Below are positions 37,114 through 48,315 of a stretch of DNA of 64,000 nucleotides, piece by piece. Where the stretch lies: the NCBI GenBank assembly GCA_022376515.1, contig WTXI01000030.1, positions 248,001 through 312,000 on the forward strand, given 5' to 3'. This DNA is from Lactifluus volemus (Eukaryota > Basidiomycota > Agaricomycetes > Russulales > Russulaceae). The position numbers and the translations under genes were made by a program. Position 1 is the stretch's first letter, and each line of letters begins with the position of its first letter. Under the pieces are notes generated by a model, which worked only from the letters and a program-made list of their open reading frames with translations, did no database searches and was not told where the DNA came from.

Positions 37114-37554
37114 GGTTGGCTCGGGTGAGGATGCGGGATGGTGGAGCCATGGAGAGGAAGCTATTTATCTGAATGCTCCTTCCAAGTGTGCGCAGCGATC
37201 CTTCCTCATAATGTTGCGCCCAGGCAGCGCCCTAGGAGATATAGGTGACTTTGTCACGCTGCTGTAGATGTGCTGAGCTGGATGTTTGCGGGCTGTTCTG
37301 CACATGGTGCGCGCGCATTTTGGGCGGTCTAGCCAATGGCGCAACAGCTCTGGTCTCCGCTGACATTCCGTTTATTTCCAGAAGCATTGGTTGAGGAAAC
37401 CAGATAATAGGAACACACGACGATTTGTGGAGCGCTGGATGTGACTGTCTCGTTATTTCAGAAGGGTCAAGTGACCCCACTGGCCGCCCGTAAATGGAAA
37501 AGTACCTCACTCGTGCCCAGGACATCACTGGCGGTCAACCTGTTTTTGATCCAA
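37114..37554. other. No supported gene; start of the C-D duplication block
   Basis: The first part should be the promoter of the leftward Ser/Thr-rich gene. From about 37520 (GGTCAACCTGTTTTTGATCC) the sequence matches the region just before copy A (about 24750), which marks the left end of the A-B / C-D duplication. Confidence 0.45.
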
Positions 37555-39145
37555 ATGGATGGCCGTTCCACTGGCACAGGATCAAACTGCAGAAGCGTTC
37601 AAGGTGTTGTACCTCAATGGAAGAAATCGTTGATTCAACAAGAATTAGGTAAGACTCGTCAGGAACAACCATAACGATGGCTGAGTTGCGTCGTCATGGT
37701 GTGGTGTAGGCCAGCCAGAATCCCAACGGCTCACAATCAGATCTCTCCCCGACATTGTCCTCCTAGACATATTCGATTTTTATCGGGACAAAGATGGACG
37801 TCCATCTGATTGGCAGAAGCTGGTGCATGTATGCCAACGATGGCGATACCTCGTTTTTGAATCACCGATCCGTCTCAATCTGCAACTATCTTGCACAAAG
37901 ATAACACCTGTGAGAAAACTGTTGCATGTCTGGCCAGCATCACTTCCTATCACTATCCGGTTCCTCTACAGCAAGTACATGTGGTCGGAATGGGACAACC
38001 CCGTAGACGGCATCGACAACATCGTTGCCGCATTGAAGCATTGTGATCGCATACGCAAGATTTATATCGCCATTGGCAATACAGAGGAGTATCTCTGGGA
38101 AGATATTTTCACGGCAATGCAGGGACAATTTCCAATCTTGAGATCTCTTTCGTTTTGCTCACTTCGTGGGGTGAGGACCCTACCCGATACATTCTTCAAC
38201 TTGAATGGATCCGCCCCGTGTCTACAACATCTCACTCTCCGGCAAATCTCATTCCCGTCGTTGCCACGACTCCTCCTGTCCACAGGTGACCTCAGATCTC
38301 TTCGACTTTTCTATATACCTACTTCTGGGTACATTTCACCTGTGACAATGGCCGCATCCCTGTCTGCGTTGCCAAAGCTCGAATCCCTTGTCATCAACTT
38401 CAGATATCCGACACCTCACCCTCAACGAAGAGACAGACCTGTACTTCCACCGACCCGGTTTGCTCTCCCTACTCTAACTGAGTTGGTATTTCAAGGTGTC
38501 AGCGAGTATTTGGAAGTCCTTGCGGCACGGATCGATACTCCTCTACTCGATGACTTCCAGATAGACTTCTACCATGATCCCGAGCTTGTGTTTGACATCC
38601 CCCAAACGATTCGGTTGTTTGGCCACCTAAGTTGGTTCAGGCCATCCAGTTTAGGCTTGAATTTCAATCTGCCTTATTATGCCTCCATCCTTTTTCCCTC
38701 AAAGATAATGCCTCATTCCACGGGTGTTCGCGTGTGGAAAATCACGTGCGAAAGGTCGGATTGGCAACTCTCTTCTGTAGCACAGATATGCAGCCAGATT
38801 CTCCATTTCCGCACTAGCGTGGAGTCACTCAACATTGGCTTCGGGCCTCACTCGGACCCCTTGGATTGGATCCACGAGAGAGATTCCATTCTATGGTCCC
38901 AACTATTTCACTCGTTTACCTCTGTCCACAGTCTGGACATACATGCCCCGCTAGAGCCGTTCATCGCAGCTGCGTTGCAGGGGCTCACGGAAGAATCTGC
39001 CGCCAAGGTATTCCCCTCACTACACAGCCTTTCCATTGTCGGGAAGACGTCAGATGAGACTGTGCAAGAAGGGATACAATCATTTGTCGCAGCTCGCCAG
39101 TACTCTTCTCATCCTGTGGCTATCTTTTTCCGCGAAGTCGATTGA
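37555..39145 (+). CDS. F-box family copy C, intact
   Basis: Exons 37555-37648 and 37710-39145 give 509 residues. Residues 1-31 (MDGRSTGTGSNCRSV...) are the short family leader. The F-box spans about residues 40-85 (LTIRSLPDIVLLDIFDFYR ... LVHVCQRWRYLVFESPIRLNL). The rest is the family's leucine-rich, repeat-like body: PVRKLLHVWPASLPITI, CDRIRKIYIAI, LPDTFFNLNGSAPCLQHLTL, IPTSGYISPVTMAASLSALP, VSEYLEVLAARIDTPLLDDF, IPQTIRLFGHLSWFRP, QICSQILHF, FVAARQYSSHPVAIFFREVD. By homology it is a substrate receptor of an SCF-type ubiquitin ligase, with Skp1 bound by the F-box and the body choosing the target. It is nearly identical to copy A and shows what A looked like before its LINE insertion. Confidence 0.9.
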
Positions 39146-40222
39146 AGACATCGTCATGGTAGGTCGCCGCTGTGGTTGAAACCACCCTCATTTTCTCCTT
39201 TCCACTCGTTCCTTTTCCTCCTTCCATTATTTGGCCTCATCCCGTTATTTTGGTTGATCTGACAGCGATCCCGGACTGCAGGTATATCGTATCACCAACC
39301 CCGTGCCCTATGTCCCACCTTCTACTCCGCAACGTCCCTCTCAGCTACGACCACCTTTTATGCCTCGGCTCAGTGCTACGTTACACTGGCACGTGTCCCC
39401 TTGATTCCCTAATAGCGTGCCTGTTTCTCCCCGTCGTGGATTCCTGTGTCGTAACTACTACATCGTGATAGTCTCGTGCCCCCCCTTCATTTGACTACCT
39501 CATTTTTCATTCCTTACCAACGGTTTGAAATGCAGTCTTTATTTCCGCTACGTCACGGTTGACGCCATTATCTTTACTTTTGTATGACTGCGCCACTATC
39601 TACACCAACCACCCCACTAGTGGGTACGGATTTGAAATGTCTTGAGAGTTGCAGAACAAAGAACGCGTCCAAGTCAACGCAGGCCACACCGCCAAGAACC
39701 CCAAAAAATAAAGTAAGAGAAAACTAATGAACGGTCATGCGTTGTGTGTTATGTGGAATACTCCCGGGCGAGTGCTCCAAACGAAGGACAATGAATGTCA
39801 GTTCTGTAAAAAAAAAAAAGAGTTGGCTCTTAAGGGAGAGATAGACTCGGAAATGCTACATACTGTCCTCATCTTCCTGCCAATTCCGTATTGGTATTTC
39901 GTTGCGCTGTACGTAGAGGGGGTTAGGACATGGGCTCACGTTGCATCGCGTTCCGGGCCCTCCTCTAGTGCCAGCTCCTCGCTCGCGGTAAGCTCGCGTA
40001 GTTCCGCGCTCTGCTTCCACGCGTGATATGTCTGTGATTATTATAATAATAAGTGCTTTAGGCGCAAGTCAACTGAAGTCTCAATCGCGACCGTGACCTC
40101 AACGTGACTGTCGGTGATTGCCGCGGTGTTGACTCTCCGGCCGGGCAGAGTCGGAGCACGTTCCGGCTCAGCAACTGAATAACTTACTGGCACCCGCCAG
40201 CCAATCATTTGCTTTGATGCAA
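39146..40222 (+). repeat. 3' flank of copy C / promoter region of copy D
   Basis: Duplicate of the copy-A flank (27878-29410), with several internal deletions relative to it. It holds the GCTCGCGTAGTTCCGCGCTC box (about 39995) and the GGCCGGGCAGAGTCGGAGCACGTTCCGGC box (about 40140). A short TTATTATAATAATAA palindrome lies near 40038. No gene supported. Confidence 0.6.
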
Positions 40223-41712
40223 ATGGATGGTCATTCCATAGGCTCAAATAGCAAAAACGTTGTTGCACATTACCGCAAGGAATTGTTTATTCAACAACGA
40301 CCAGGTATGACTCATCAAGTACAACCACGACGAAAGCTGAACTGTGTGGTGTAGGCCTGGTATTCCCACGAATCACAATCGAATCTCTCCCCGACGATGT
40401 CCTCCTAGAGACATTTGATTTTTATCTCAGATACATATGGGATTGGGAGACACTGGTGCACGTATGCCGAAGATGGCGATTCGTCGTTTTTGCATCGCCA
40501 ATCCGTCTCGATCTGCGACTTATTTGCACGGAGGGATCACCTGTGAGGAAGTCGTTGGATGTCTGGCCAGCATTTCCCCTCGTTCTCCGATTCTATACCG
40601 AGTCGCAATTGGACAACTCGGGCGAAGACAGTTTCGACAACCTCGTTGCCGCATTGGAGCACTGTGATCGCGTACGCCAGATCGACATCACCAATCCAGC
40701 AGATTTTCTATGGAGGAAACTTCTCACGGCAATGGACGAGCCATTCACAGAATTGAGATCTCTTTGCTTTGACTCACTTGGTGAGGTGGTTCCTCTCCCC
40801 GATACATTCTTGAACGGGTCCGCCCCGTGTCTACAAGATCTCGATCTTTCGTCATTCTCATTTCCGTCGCTGGCACGACTTCTCATGTCTACAAGCGACC
40901 TCACATATCTCCGTCTTGTCAATATACCTAATTCTGGGTACATCTCCCCCGAGACAATGGCCGCATGCCTGTCTGCGCTGCCAAAGCTCAAATTCCTCTG
41001 GATCCATTTCAAGTCCCCGACACCTCACCCTAAACGAAGGAACCGACCTGTACCGCCACAGACCCGGTTTGTCCTCCCCGCTCTCTCAAAGTTGAAATTC
41101 AAAGGTGTGAGCGAGTACCTGGAAGTCCTCGTGGCCCGAATGGATGCCCCTCTACTCGATAATTTCGCGATAAACTTCTTCCATCAGCTTGTATTTGACA
41201 CCCCCCAAATTATTCGGTTCTTTGGTCATCTAGAGTCATTCAGGTCATCCAGTCTAGATTTGGTATTCAATTCTTACGAAGCCTCTATCTTTTTTTCCTC
41301 AAGTACGAGACGTTATGCTCACTCGTGGCAAATCTACTGCAAAAGGTCCGACTGGCAAGTCTTTTCGTTAGCGCAAATATGCAGCCAGATTCGGCCCTTC
41401 CGCTCTAACGTGAACGCTCTCACCATCGCATCCTGGTCACGTCCGGATCCTGACAACATGGATCCCACGTTATGGCTCCAACTTTTTCACTCATTTCCCT
41501 CTGTCCAGAGTCTTTCCATACACGTCGCGCTGGAACCGGTTATCGCAGCTGCTTTACAAGGGCTCACGGGGGAATCAGCCGCCGATGTGCTCCCCTCGCT
41601 ACACAGCCTTTCCATTATTGGGAATAAGTCAGACGAAGCTGCACCACATGATATACAATCATTCATCGCGGCCCGCCAGCACAGCGGCCGCCCGGTAGAC
41701 TTAATCCGCTAG
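40223..41712 (+). CDS. F-box family copy D, intact
   Basis: Exons 40223-40304 and 40355-41712 give 479 residues. The F-box is ITIESLPDDVLLETFDFYL ... LVHVCRRWRFVVFASPIRLDL. The body shows KSLDVWPAFPLVLRF, LEHCDRVRQIDITN, LPDTFLNGSAPCLQDLDL, IPNSGYISPETMAACLSALP, VSEYLEVLVARMDAPLLDNF, QICSQIRPF, LEPVIAAALQGLTGESAADVLPSLHSL and ends IQSFIAARQHSGRPVDLIR. The intron begins GTATGA rather than the GTAAGA of most copies. This is the uninterrupted partner of copy B and supplies the empty site for its MITE. Role as for the family: predicted SCF substrate receptor, target unknown. Confidence 0.9.
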
Positions 41713-42773
41713 AGGTGAGGACACCGTAAGGTCAGTGTGCCAGCTATTCTTTGTTGCAAGTCCCTCGAATCTATATTCTTTCACTTGTTCCCTTTCCTCC
41801 TACCATTTGTCCATTATATTTCATCTGACAGCGATTCTGGACAGCACGTATGTCACCAACCCGTGCCTTATGGCCCATCTTATTCCTCAACATCACAACC
41901 ACTCAATAATACGCTGCAGGTTCAGTGCTACGTTACACTGGCCACTCTGGAATTCATGGATTCACGAAGGCACACAGGCCCGGAAGCATACAAACGGAGG
42001 GGCTAGGGAAACTTACATTCTGAGCTGTGGCATGAAGGAGCAACGCGGGGACTATCACAAATGTAGTGTAACGGTATGAAAGGGAGGGGTAATCAACTTA
42101 ATGAGACCAGGATGCAAGGAATGGCATAGTAATAGGGAAATGGGTTGTAAACTGAGGCGAAACGCGGCAGTGTGGTAAACATTAAACGAGACGAAGGAAT
42201 CAGCGGGGTCATAAGAAGCATAAGGAGATACAAGGCACTCCAGAACCACCAGAGACACTTGGGGTCGTCTTTTGGTTCACCGTGACCTGGAACTGAAGTG
42301 CCTGGAAGATCTGTAGGAAAAGGCAATATATTCTCACACCCAGGGTCCAGTGTGACTGTCTCGACGTATGGCATGGGTGTCTCCACTTTGTGTCTGAACA
42401 AGTTGACCGCGGAGTATAATGACGGTGTTGTGACCACCTTGACCAGACGAAAGTTTTGCTTCCAGCTCAGGGCCACCGGCCCACGCGAGCGCGACGCGAA
42501 ACAAGTTGTAAATCCCGCATCGAGATGTGTGTTACTGTGTGCTTTTCTGCCAGAAGGTTGCACGCCTCTCGCACACAAGCGTACCCCATATATGCGAGTT
42601 GTGCTAGATCTAGGATGTGCGTACCTTTCGCTCTTCCTTTGGGACCCACATACTGGCGCCGCAAGAAAGACGTTACAAGGAGTTTTCTTCAAGTTGGGTA
42701 CTACTTGGGTGCTATACGCATGTAAAAATCGAAAAGTCTATCAAACGAACATTCTCCCAATAGTGGTACTACA
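41713..42773 (+). repeat. 3' flank of copy D with conserved antisense frame
   Basis: Matches the copy-B flank without the LINE; the intact target TATAATGACGGTG is at 42416-42428. Minus-strand sequence 42470-42093 is open and similar to the corresponding frame in the copy-B flank; see findings. The Crinkler gene ends convergently at 42774. Confidence 0.6.
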
Positions 42774-44597
42774 TCAGTCAAATATGTGGTCGAACATGGC
42801 GATATCGTGGTCGGATTTTATCAGCAGACCATCTGATACATCATCTGGCCGCCAAATATCGATTTTGTTGACGTTGATAGGATAGCACACCTGACCGATG
42901 ATCCCTGACCAATCGAAGTCGACAAGCATGAGCCCCGGCTTGCCATCCTTCCTGACCATCATGTTGATATCTCGTACATCGCCGTGCACCAAGTTGGCAT
43001 GATGAAGCTCGACCAATCGTGCTCTAATGTGTTCACGTTCATCTGCAGGCGGATTGTATTTGTCAAAGGGTTTGTATCCCTCATCGAGAGCGTCCATGAT
43101 AACCATCTTCCATTTGGCACCGATGTCTTCGAAACCTCTCAGCTTCGGAGCGATACCCATTTCTGCACATTTCTCGTGAACCGCTTGTGAGTACCGACGT
43201 ACGAACTTGATGCAAATCCTCTCCCCATTGTCGTTCTCCCCGATGAAAAGAAGCTTCGTCTCGTCAATCTGGCAGAGATACTCGAAGTTCACGGTGGTTT
43301 CGGTCTCGAGGGAGCGGTACGTGCGAGGATCTGGGAATTGTGGGTCCAAGTTTTCGAGAAGTGCGTGGTTTTTCAGTGCGTCGTAGCATTGTTCCAATGA
43401 CCGAATAGCTGCCTTGAAGGCACCGAAATGACGAGCAAGAGATTCACGCATAGCCATGTCAGTGGAATGACAGAACAGAGGCCAGGTCGGAGTAAGAACT
43501 TGGGAATAGGGTCGGGTCGTCCATACAGCACCAGAAAAGCTAATTTGAGGTCCTGTGAACATTTGAACAAGTTATTATATAGCAAGGGAGAAAAGTAAGG
43601 TCTGACCGAAGACAGTAATCAGCAAGGATGGAAAGTTGAATTTCGGAAATTCTTGTGACTTCACGGCGGTAGAATGTGAATAATACAAAACGACCTGGGC
43701 GTACGGCTCGGCACCTCTGCTACCAATCTCTTTCTTAACCTCGATAATCGCAACAAGATGACCGCTGATCTCAACAGCGCCATCGGTCGCGAAATGATGA
43801 CCCTTGGAGGTTATCGTAGACGTGACGACTGGGATGCCATACCTCGTCAGAATATCACGCAACTCTGCCGCACGCGCATCCTTATCCTGGAAGAAATTAG
43901 ACATCGCTCCCATCAATTCTAGAACGAGCATGTTGTCCTCCGCAATCGGCTGATAGTTCTCGCAATTGTCGAGGAACTGACGAAAGATGGGGTGCAGTAA
44001 GGTGACGGGAATTGGGGCATTGGCAGCAGTGGGTCTGCCGCACGCGATTGGGATTTGCTTCTTCTGGAACTTCGAAAAATGTGAAGGGATTCCCAGGCTT
44101 GAAGGACTCGTCGAAGGAAGCTTGGCGCTGAACCGCTGACGTTCCTTGAGCAGGTTAGCCACCGAGACAGGGGGGAACTCATTTTCTGCTGGCAACATTC
44201 ATGCTTCCGTGGCTGAATTGGAGATACGGGTGCCCTCACCAAGCGCGGGTACCTCAACAAGGATGTGGATGGATTCTTTGGATAAGTATTCATCCCCGAA
44301 AAGCTGAGAAATTCGCTGCCAGGCCTTGTTTAGGCGAACAATGCGAGCGTCAGGACGATCAAACCGAATAGTTTTCAAAGTTTCTTCGAAGCTATCATCA
44401 TCAGGGAGACCGAAACACTTCCAGAGTACGAGATCGCGGGCATCGACTTTATCGAGCATATGGGCATGTTTGTCTTTGATCAATTCCTTGAGTTTGGCAA
44501 CGGTGTCATCGTCATCGATTTTAACTGGGACAACATGTTCATCCGGTTTATCATCAGGCCAGACAAGGCACATTAGCTTTGATTTCGCGCCAGACAT
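42774..44597 (-). CDS. Crinkler-type protein: ubiquitin-like head, nuclease-like middle, kinase-like tail
   Basis: Three exons (44597-44240, 44188-43607, 43552-42774) join in phase to 572 residues. Residues ~6-105 are a Crinkler (CRN) head: LMCLVWPDDKP, VVPVKIDDDDTVAKLKELIK, ARDLVLWKC, the ubiquitin-like fold used by CR-type effectors. Residues ~240-300 carry TDGAVEISGHLVAIIEVKKEIG, an Asp...Glu-x-Lys arrangement like a PD-(D/E)xK nuclease, with PYAQVVLYY after it. Residues ~370-572 resemble a protein-kinase fold: ICIKFVRRY (VAIK-like Lys), ELHHANLVHGDVRDINMM (catalytic loop, HGD) and MLVDFDWSG (DFD for DFG). No secretion signal is visible. CRNs act in host nuclei or, in free-living fungi, possibly in conflict between strains. 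No lesion seen. Domain calls are by eye. Confidence 0.8.
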
Positions 44598-45490
44598 TGC
44601 AGGATGGAATGGCGTAAAGAGCTGAGGACGATTGACGGTGGCCCAATGTAGAAGTCGGTATGGAAATGGAGACTGGTGATTGTTGTTGGTTGTTGATCCG
44701 GTGGTTGAAACCGATTTGCCAGCTCGGGCTCGGTGACGAAGAAATACTACCCCACATCTGCCGATAGTTACTGTACCGACCATCAATACACATCCGTTTC
44801 TCCCCAGAAGAGAGTGACCGGTCTGGTCATGTGCGGTACAAGTTTGCACGATTTGCCTCAAGTTATTCCTCAAGTTATGATAGCAGTCTACAAAATAAAT
44901 CTGGTCCCTACCACATCACGCTCATTGTAGGATGACACACGGTTGCTCCTCACCGCGAGCATGATGTCAACTTGAAAGTTCACCGTGACTACCAAGCGCC
45001 CCGGAAAAAGCGTATAGAAGAAGGAAAGAGGTACAGCGCTGGAGATAGACCGTGTGTGGCGTGGTAACTTGAGTCAGGGACTCCCGTATCTCTCCCGCTG
45101 ACCACTGGCAGCTTACACACGCGTCGACGACCCGCATCTCGACTTGGTCAAAAATAGAGGGATGCAACACTGTTGGCATGAAGAGGTTAGGACAGGGGTG
45201 AGTGACGGATGGGGTACTCCCGCACTCCTCTTCGAGTGTCAGCTCCTCGCTCACGGTAAGCTCGCGTAGTTCCGCGCTCTGCATCGATGCACGATATATA
45301 TGTTTGTAGTCATGTTGATTCTGTAGGCACAACGCCAATTCTGAATCTGCAGTGGATTGCATATCCCGATAAGGGGAACTAGCTTAGGACGATGGTGTCT
45401 GAGTAGATCGGCATCGCTCCTCCGGCTGCCGGAGCCCGGGCCAGATAACGCCACAACAAGCGCTGGCAATTGTACTCACCAGTCAACCTC
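44598..45490. other. Crinkler promoter region and F-box E upstream region
   Basis: Divergent interval of 893 bp. The part near 45230-45280 (CAGCTCCTCGCTCACGGTAAGCTCGCGTAGTTCCGCGCTC) resembles the box found upstream of copies B and D, so that element precedes at least three F-box copies. No gene is supported. Confidence 0.45.
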
Positions 45491-47071
45491 ATGGATGGTT
45501 ATTCCATAATCTCAAGCAGCAAAAGCATTCAAATTGTTGCACATCATGATCACCGAAATGGATTGCTTGTTCACCAAGGCCCAGGTAGTAAGACTCATCA
45601 GAACAACCAAAACGATTGCTGAGTTATATCGGGTGGCGTAGGTCCGGCGTTCCAACGAATAACAATCGAGGTTCTCCCCGACGATGTCCTCCTAGACATA
45701 TTCGATTTTTATCAATTCCTCATCAAAGAATACGAAGATGAATTTGCCTGGACCTGGAATTGGCAGAAGTTGGTGCACGTATGCAGGAGATGGCGATACG
45801 TTGTTTTTGGATCGCCAATCCGTCTAAATCTGCAACTCCTTTGCAAGGAGCGCTCGCCTGTGACGAAGCTGTTGGATGTCTGGCCACCGCTTCCACTTTC
45901 TATCCAATTCAACAACCAGTATCTACTAGACAACTACAGATACTGCTTCGACAACCTCATTGCTGCACTCGAACGTCGGGATCGCATATGCCAGATTACT
46001 ATCGCTGATCCGATCGATTTTCTACCCTGGAATGGAATCTTCACGGCAATGGAGGAGCCATTTCCAGCGTTGATATCTCTTTCGTTATATGCAACTGGTG
46101 AGACGCTTACTCTTCCAGATACGTTCTTGCATGGATCCGCTCCGTGTCTACGACAACTCACGTTGCGCGCAATCGAACTTCCATCATTGCCACAATTTCC
46201 TTTGTTTATAAGCGACCTTAGATCTCTCCATCTTGAGAAGTTACCTATGTCAGGGCTAGAGACAATGGCTAGATGTCTATCTGCGCTGCCAAAGCTCAAA
46301 ACTCTTTTCATCACTTTCAAATCCCCGAGATTTAACCCCCAAAGCGGAAACCGACCTGAACTGCCACAGATCCGGTTTGTTCTCCCCGCTCTCACTTTCT
46401 TGGAATTTCAGGGTGTCACCGAGGACCTGGAAGCGCTCGCGGCCCAAATCGAAGCCCCTGTACTGAAACAATTCAGGATATACTTCTTCCATCTACCTGG
46501 CGTTGCCTTTGACATCCCCCAAACCGTTCGTTTCTTTGGTCACCTAGAATGGTTCAGGTTATCCACCCTGTCCTTGAAATTCAGTCCGGCTTTGGGCACC
46601 TCCATCTTTTTTTCCTCAAATATGATGTCTGATTCCACGAGTCGTCACTGTCACATGTGGCATATCAAGTGCTTCGGGTTGGGTCGTCAAGTCATTTCTG
46701 TAGCACAGATATGCAGCCAGATTTTACCCTTCCGCTCTAGCGTGCAGTCGCTCATCATCAAATCCAGCGGATACTACTCAAAAGAGTGGAATAAATACAT
46801 GACGGATCATGATCCCACGATATGGCTGCAACTTTTTCACACCTTTCCCTCTGTCCGGACACTCTCAATACCCAACACTCTAGAGCCGTTCATCGCAGCT
46901 GCGTTACAAGGCCTCATGGGAAGATCAGTCACCGAAGTATTCCCCTCTCTACACAGCCTCTCCATTGATGGGATTGGGTTAGACGAAACTGCACGACGAA
47001 GTGTAGAATCGTTTATCGCAGCCCGCCAGCGCAGCGGCCCCGCTGTAGCCGTCTCCTACAATCCGCGATAG
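45491..47071 (+). CDS. F-box family copy E, intact, more diverged
   Basis: Exons 45491-45584 and 45642-47071 give 507 residues. The leader MDGYSIISSSKSIQIV replaces the usual SIGSN. The F-box is ITIEVLPDDVLLDIFDFYQ, with a longer acidic insert (FLIKEYEDEFAWTWNW) before LVHVCRRWRYVVFGSPIRLNL. The body keeps KLLDVWPPLPLSIQF, LPDTFLHGSAPCLRQLTL, MARCLSALPKLKTLF, IPQTVRFFGHLEWFRL, AQICSQILPFRSSVQSL, LEPFIAAALQGLMGRSVTEVFPSLHSLSI and SFIAARQRSGPAVAVSY. It is a single member not obviously part of either duplicated pair. Predicted SCF substrate receptor; target unknown. Confidence 0.88.
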
Positions 47072-47658
47072 CCTCACGCCCTCCTTGGTTGACTGCCCCA
47101 CTCCTGATCCCCTTTTACTAACCATTTATTTTGATCGCATCATCATCTTTGCGTCCATACTGAATGCGTTACAAATACTACCTACATCAACCACCAGAAC
47201 CTACGAAATTGATATGTATGATACGTATCTCCTGTGCGCACCCTGTGATGTTCAGACTCGTCTTTAGATTTGCCTCTACTTGTCTTCTCACGATGAATGA
47301 AGTTTGGCTGTGCGACTCGAGCCAGAGTCTGAGTACGGCGGGACCAAACGCGATGATCACCGATTGTGCTTCACGCCGCATCTTTTTTCCCCGTTTAACT
47401 GTAAGCAGATAAGTGAATAGATGCAAACCAGTGAGTATGCTGGAGTATTATCAGGCGGAGCGGACATGTTGAGGACTCTGCTTGTAACTTGACCCGAATC
47501 GCATCGTCATCCGTGATTGGATGCTGTCACGTGACGTATCTTTGTTGGGGTCAAAGAGACGTCGGCTGCGCCCAAACGACCTCAATCCATTGAGTTGTCG
47601 GTTTACAAACTCCCTTTACTACCCACCACCACCACACCACCACACCAACCGAGGCCAG
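47072..47658. other. No supported gene
   Basis: Contains the 3' end of copy E and the promoter and leader of the NAD(P)-binding gene. The frame of that gene is open back to an ATG at 47521, but the residues there are unlike the family and the Rossmann motif starts right at 47659. Confidence 0.4.
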
Positions 47659-48315
47659 ATGCGCATCGTCATACTCGGCGGCACCGGTCCCACCGGCATC
47701 CTACTCATCGAAGAAGCGCTCGCGACAAAACGTCACACCATCGTCGTCTACGCGCGCAGCCCAAACAAACTACCCGCGCACCTACACAAGCACCCAGACT
47801 TGACGATTGCCCAGGGCACGCTCGAAGATACCGAATCTCTCGACGCAGCGTTGACGGGTGCACACGCCGTACTGAGCGCGCTCGGCCCGGCATTCGGGAA
47901 CCCTTCGGGCACGCCGATCGCGCGCGGTTACGGCGTGGTGTTAGCTTCGATGAGACGCAAGGGCGTCAAACGTCTCATCGCGCTCGGCACAACTAGCATT
48001 AAGGACGAAAAGGATCGATGGAGCGTGGTCTATTCGGGTTTCGTCGCCGCCGTCGCGATCGGTGCGCATTCAGCCTATCAGGATATCGTCGCGGTCGGAG
48101 AGGTCATTCGTGCGTGCGACGATATTGAGTGGACGATCGTTCGCGTGCCGGTGTTGAAGAATGAGACGAATAGGGAGGTGCGCGTGGGGTATGTCGGGGA
48201 TGGGAAAGCTGGGTCTAGGTATACATTGGCCAGGTTGGGTTTTGCGGCGTTTGTGCTGCAGGAATTGGAGAAGGGCGAGTGGATAAGGTGTGCGCCGCTT
48301 ATTACTTCCGCGTAG
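47659..48315 (+). CDS. NAD(P)-binding, NmrA/SDR-a5-like oxidoreductase or sensor
   Basis: A single exon of 218 residues. It starts MRIVILGGTGPTGILLIEEA, where the GxxGxxG dinucleotide motif sits right after the first beta strand. That is why I prefer this ATG to the upstream in-frame one at 47521. YARSPNKL (second strand with the phosphate-binding Arg), AQGTLEDTESLDAALTGAHAVLSALG, KRLIALGTTSI and WTIVRVPVLKN follow in the order of NAD(P)H-binding (PF13460-like) proteins. No YxxxK catalytic pair is evident, as is common in this subfamily. GC content is higher than in the F-box genes beside it. The substrate is unknown; relatives reduce flavin/quinone or sense redox state. Confidence 0.8.
   Translation: MRIVILGGTGPTGILLIEEALATKRHTIVVYARSPNKLPAHLHKHPDLTIAQGTLEDTESLDAALTGAHAVLSALGPAFGNPSGTPIARGYGVVLASMRRKGVKRLIALGTTSIKDEKDRWSVVYSGFVAAVAIGAHSAYQDIVAVGEVIRACDDIEWTIVRVPVLKNETNREVRVGYVGDGKAGSRYTLARLGFAAFVLQELEKGEWIRCAPLITSA

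Noticed and set aside
40593..41012. Antisense frames within F-box copies (also 25283-25489, 55776-56093, 61066-61539)
   Set aside because: They recur in every copy as shadows of the same conserved codons and have no independent signals.
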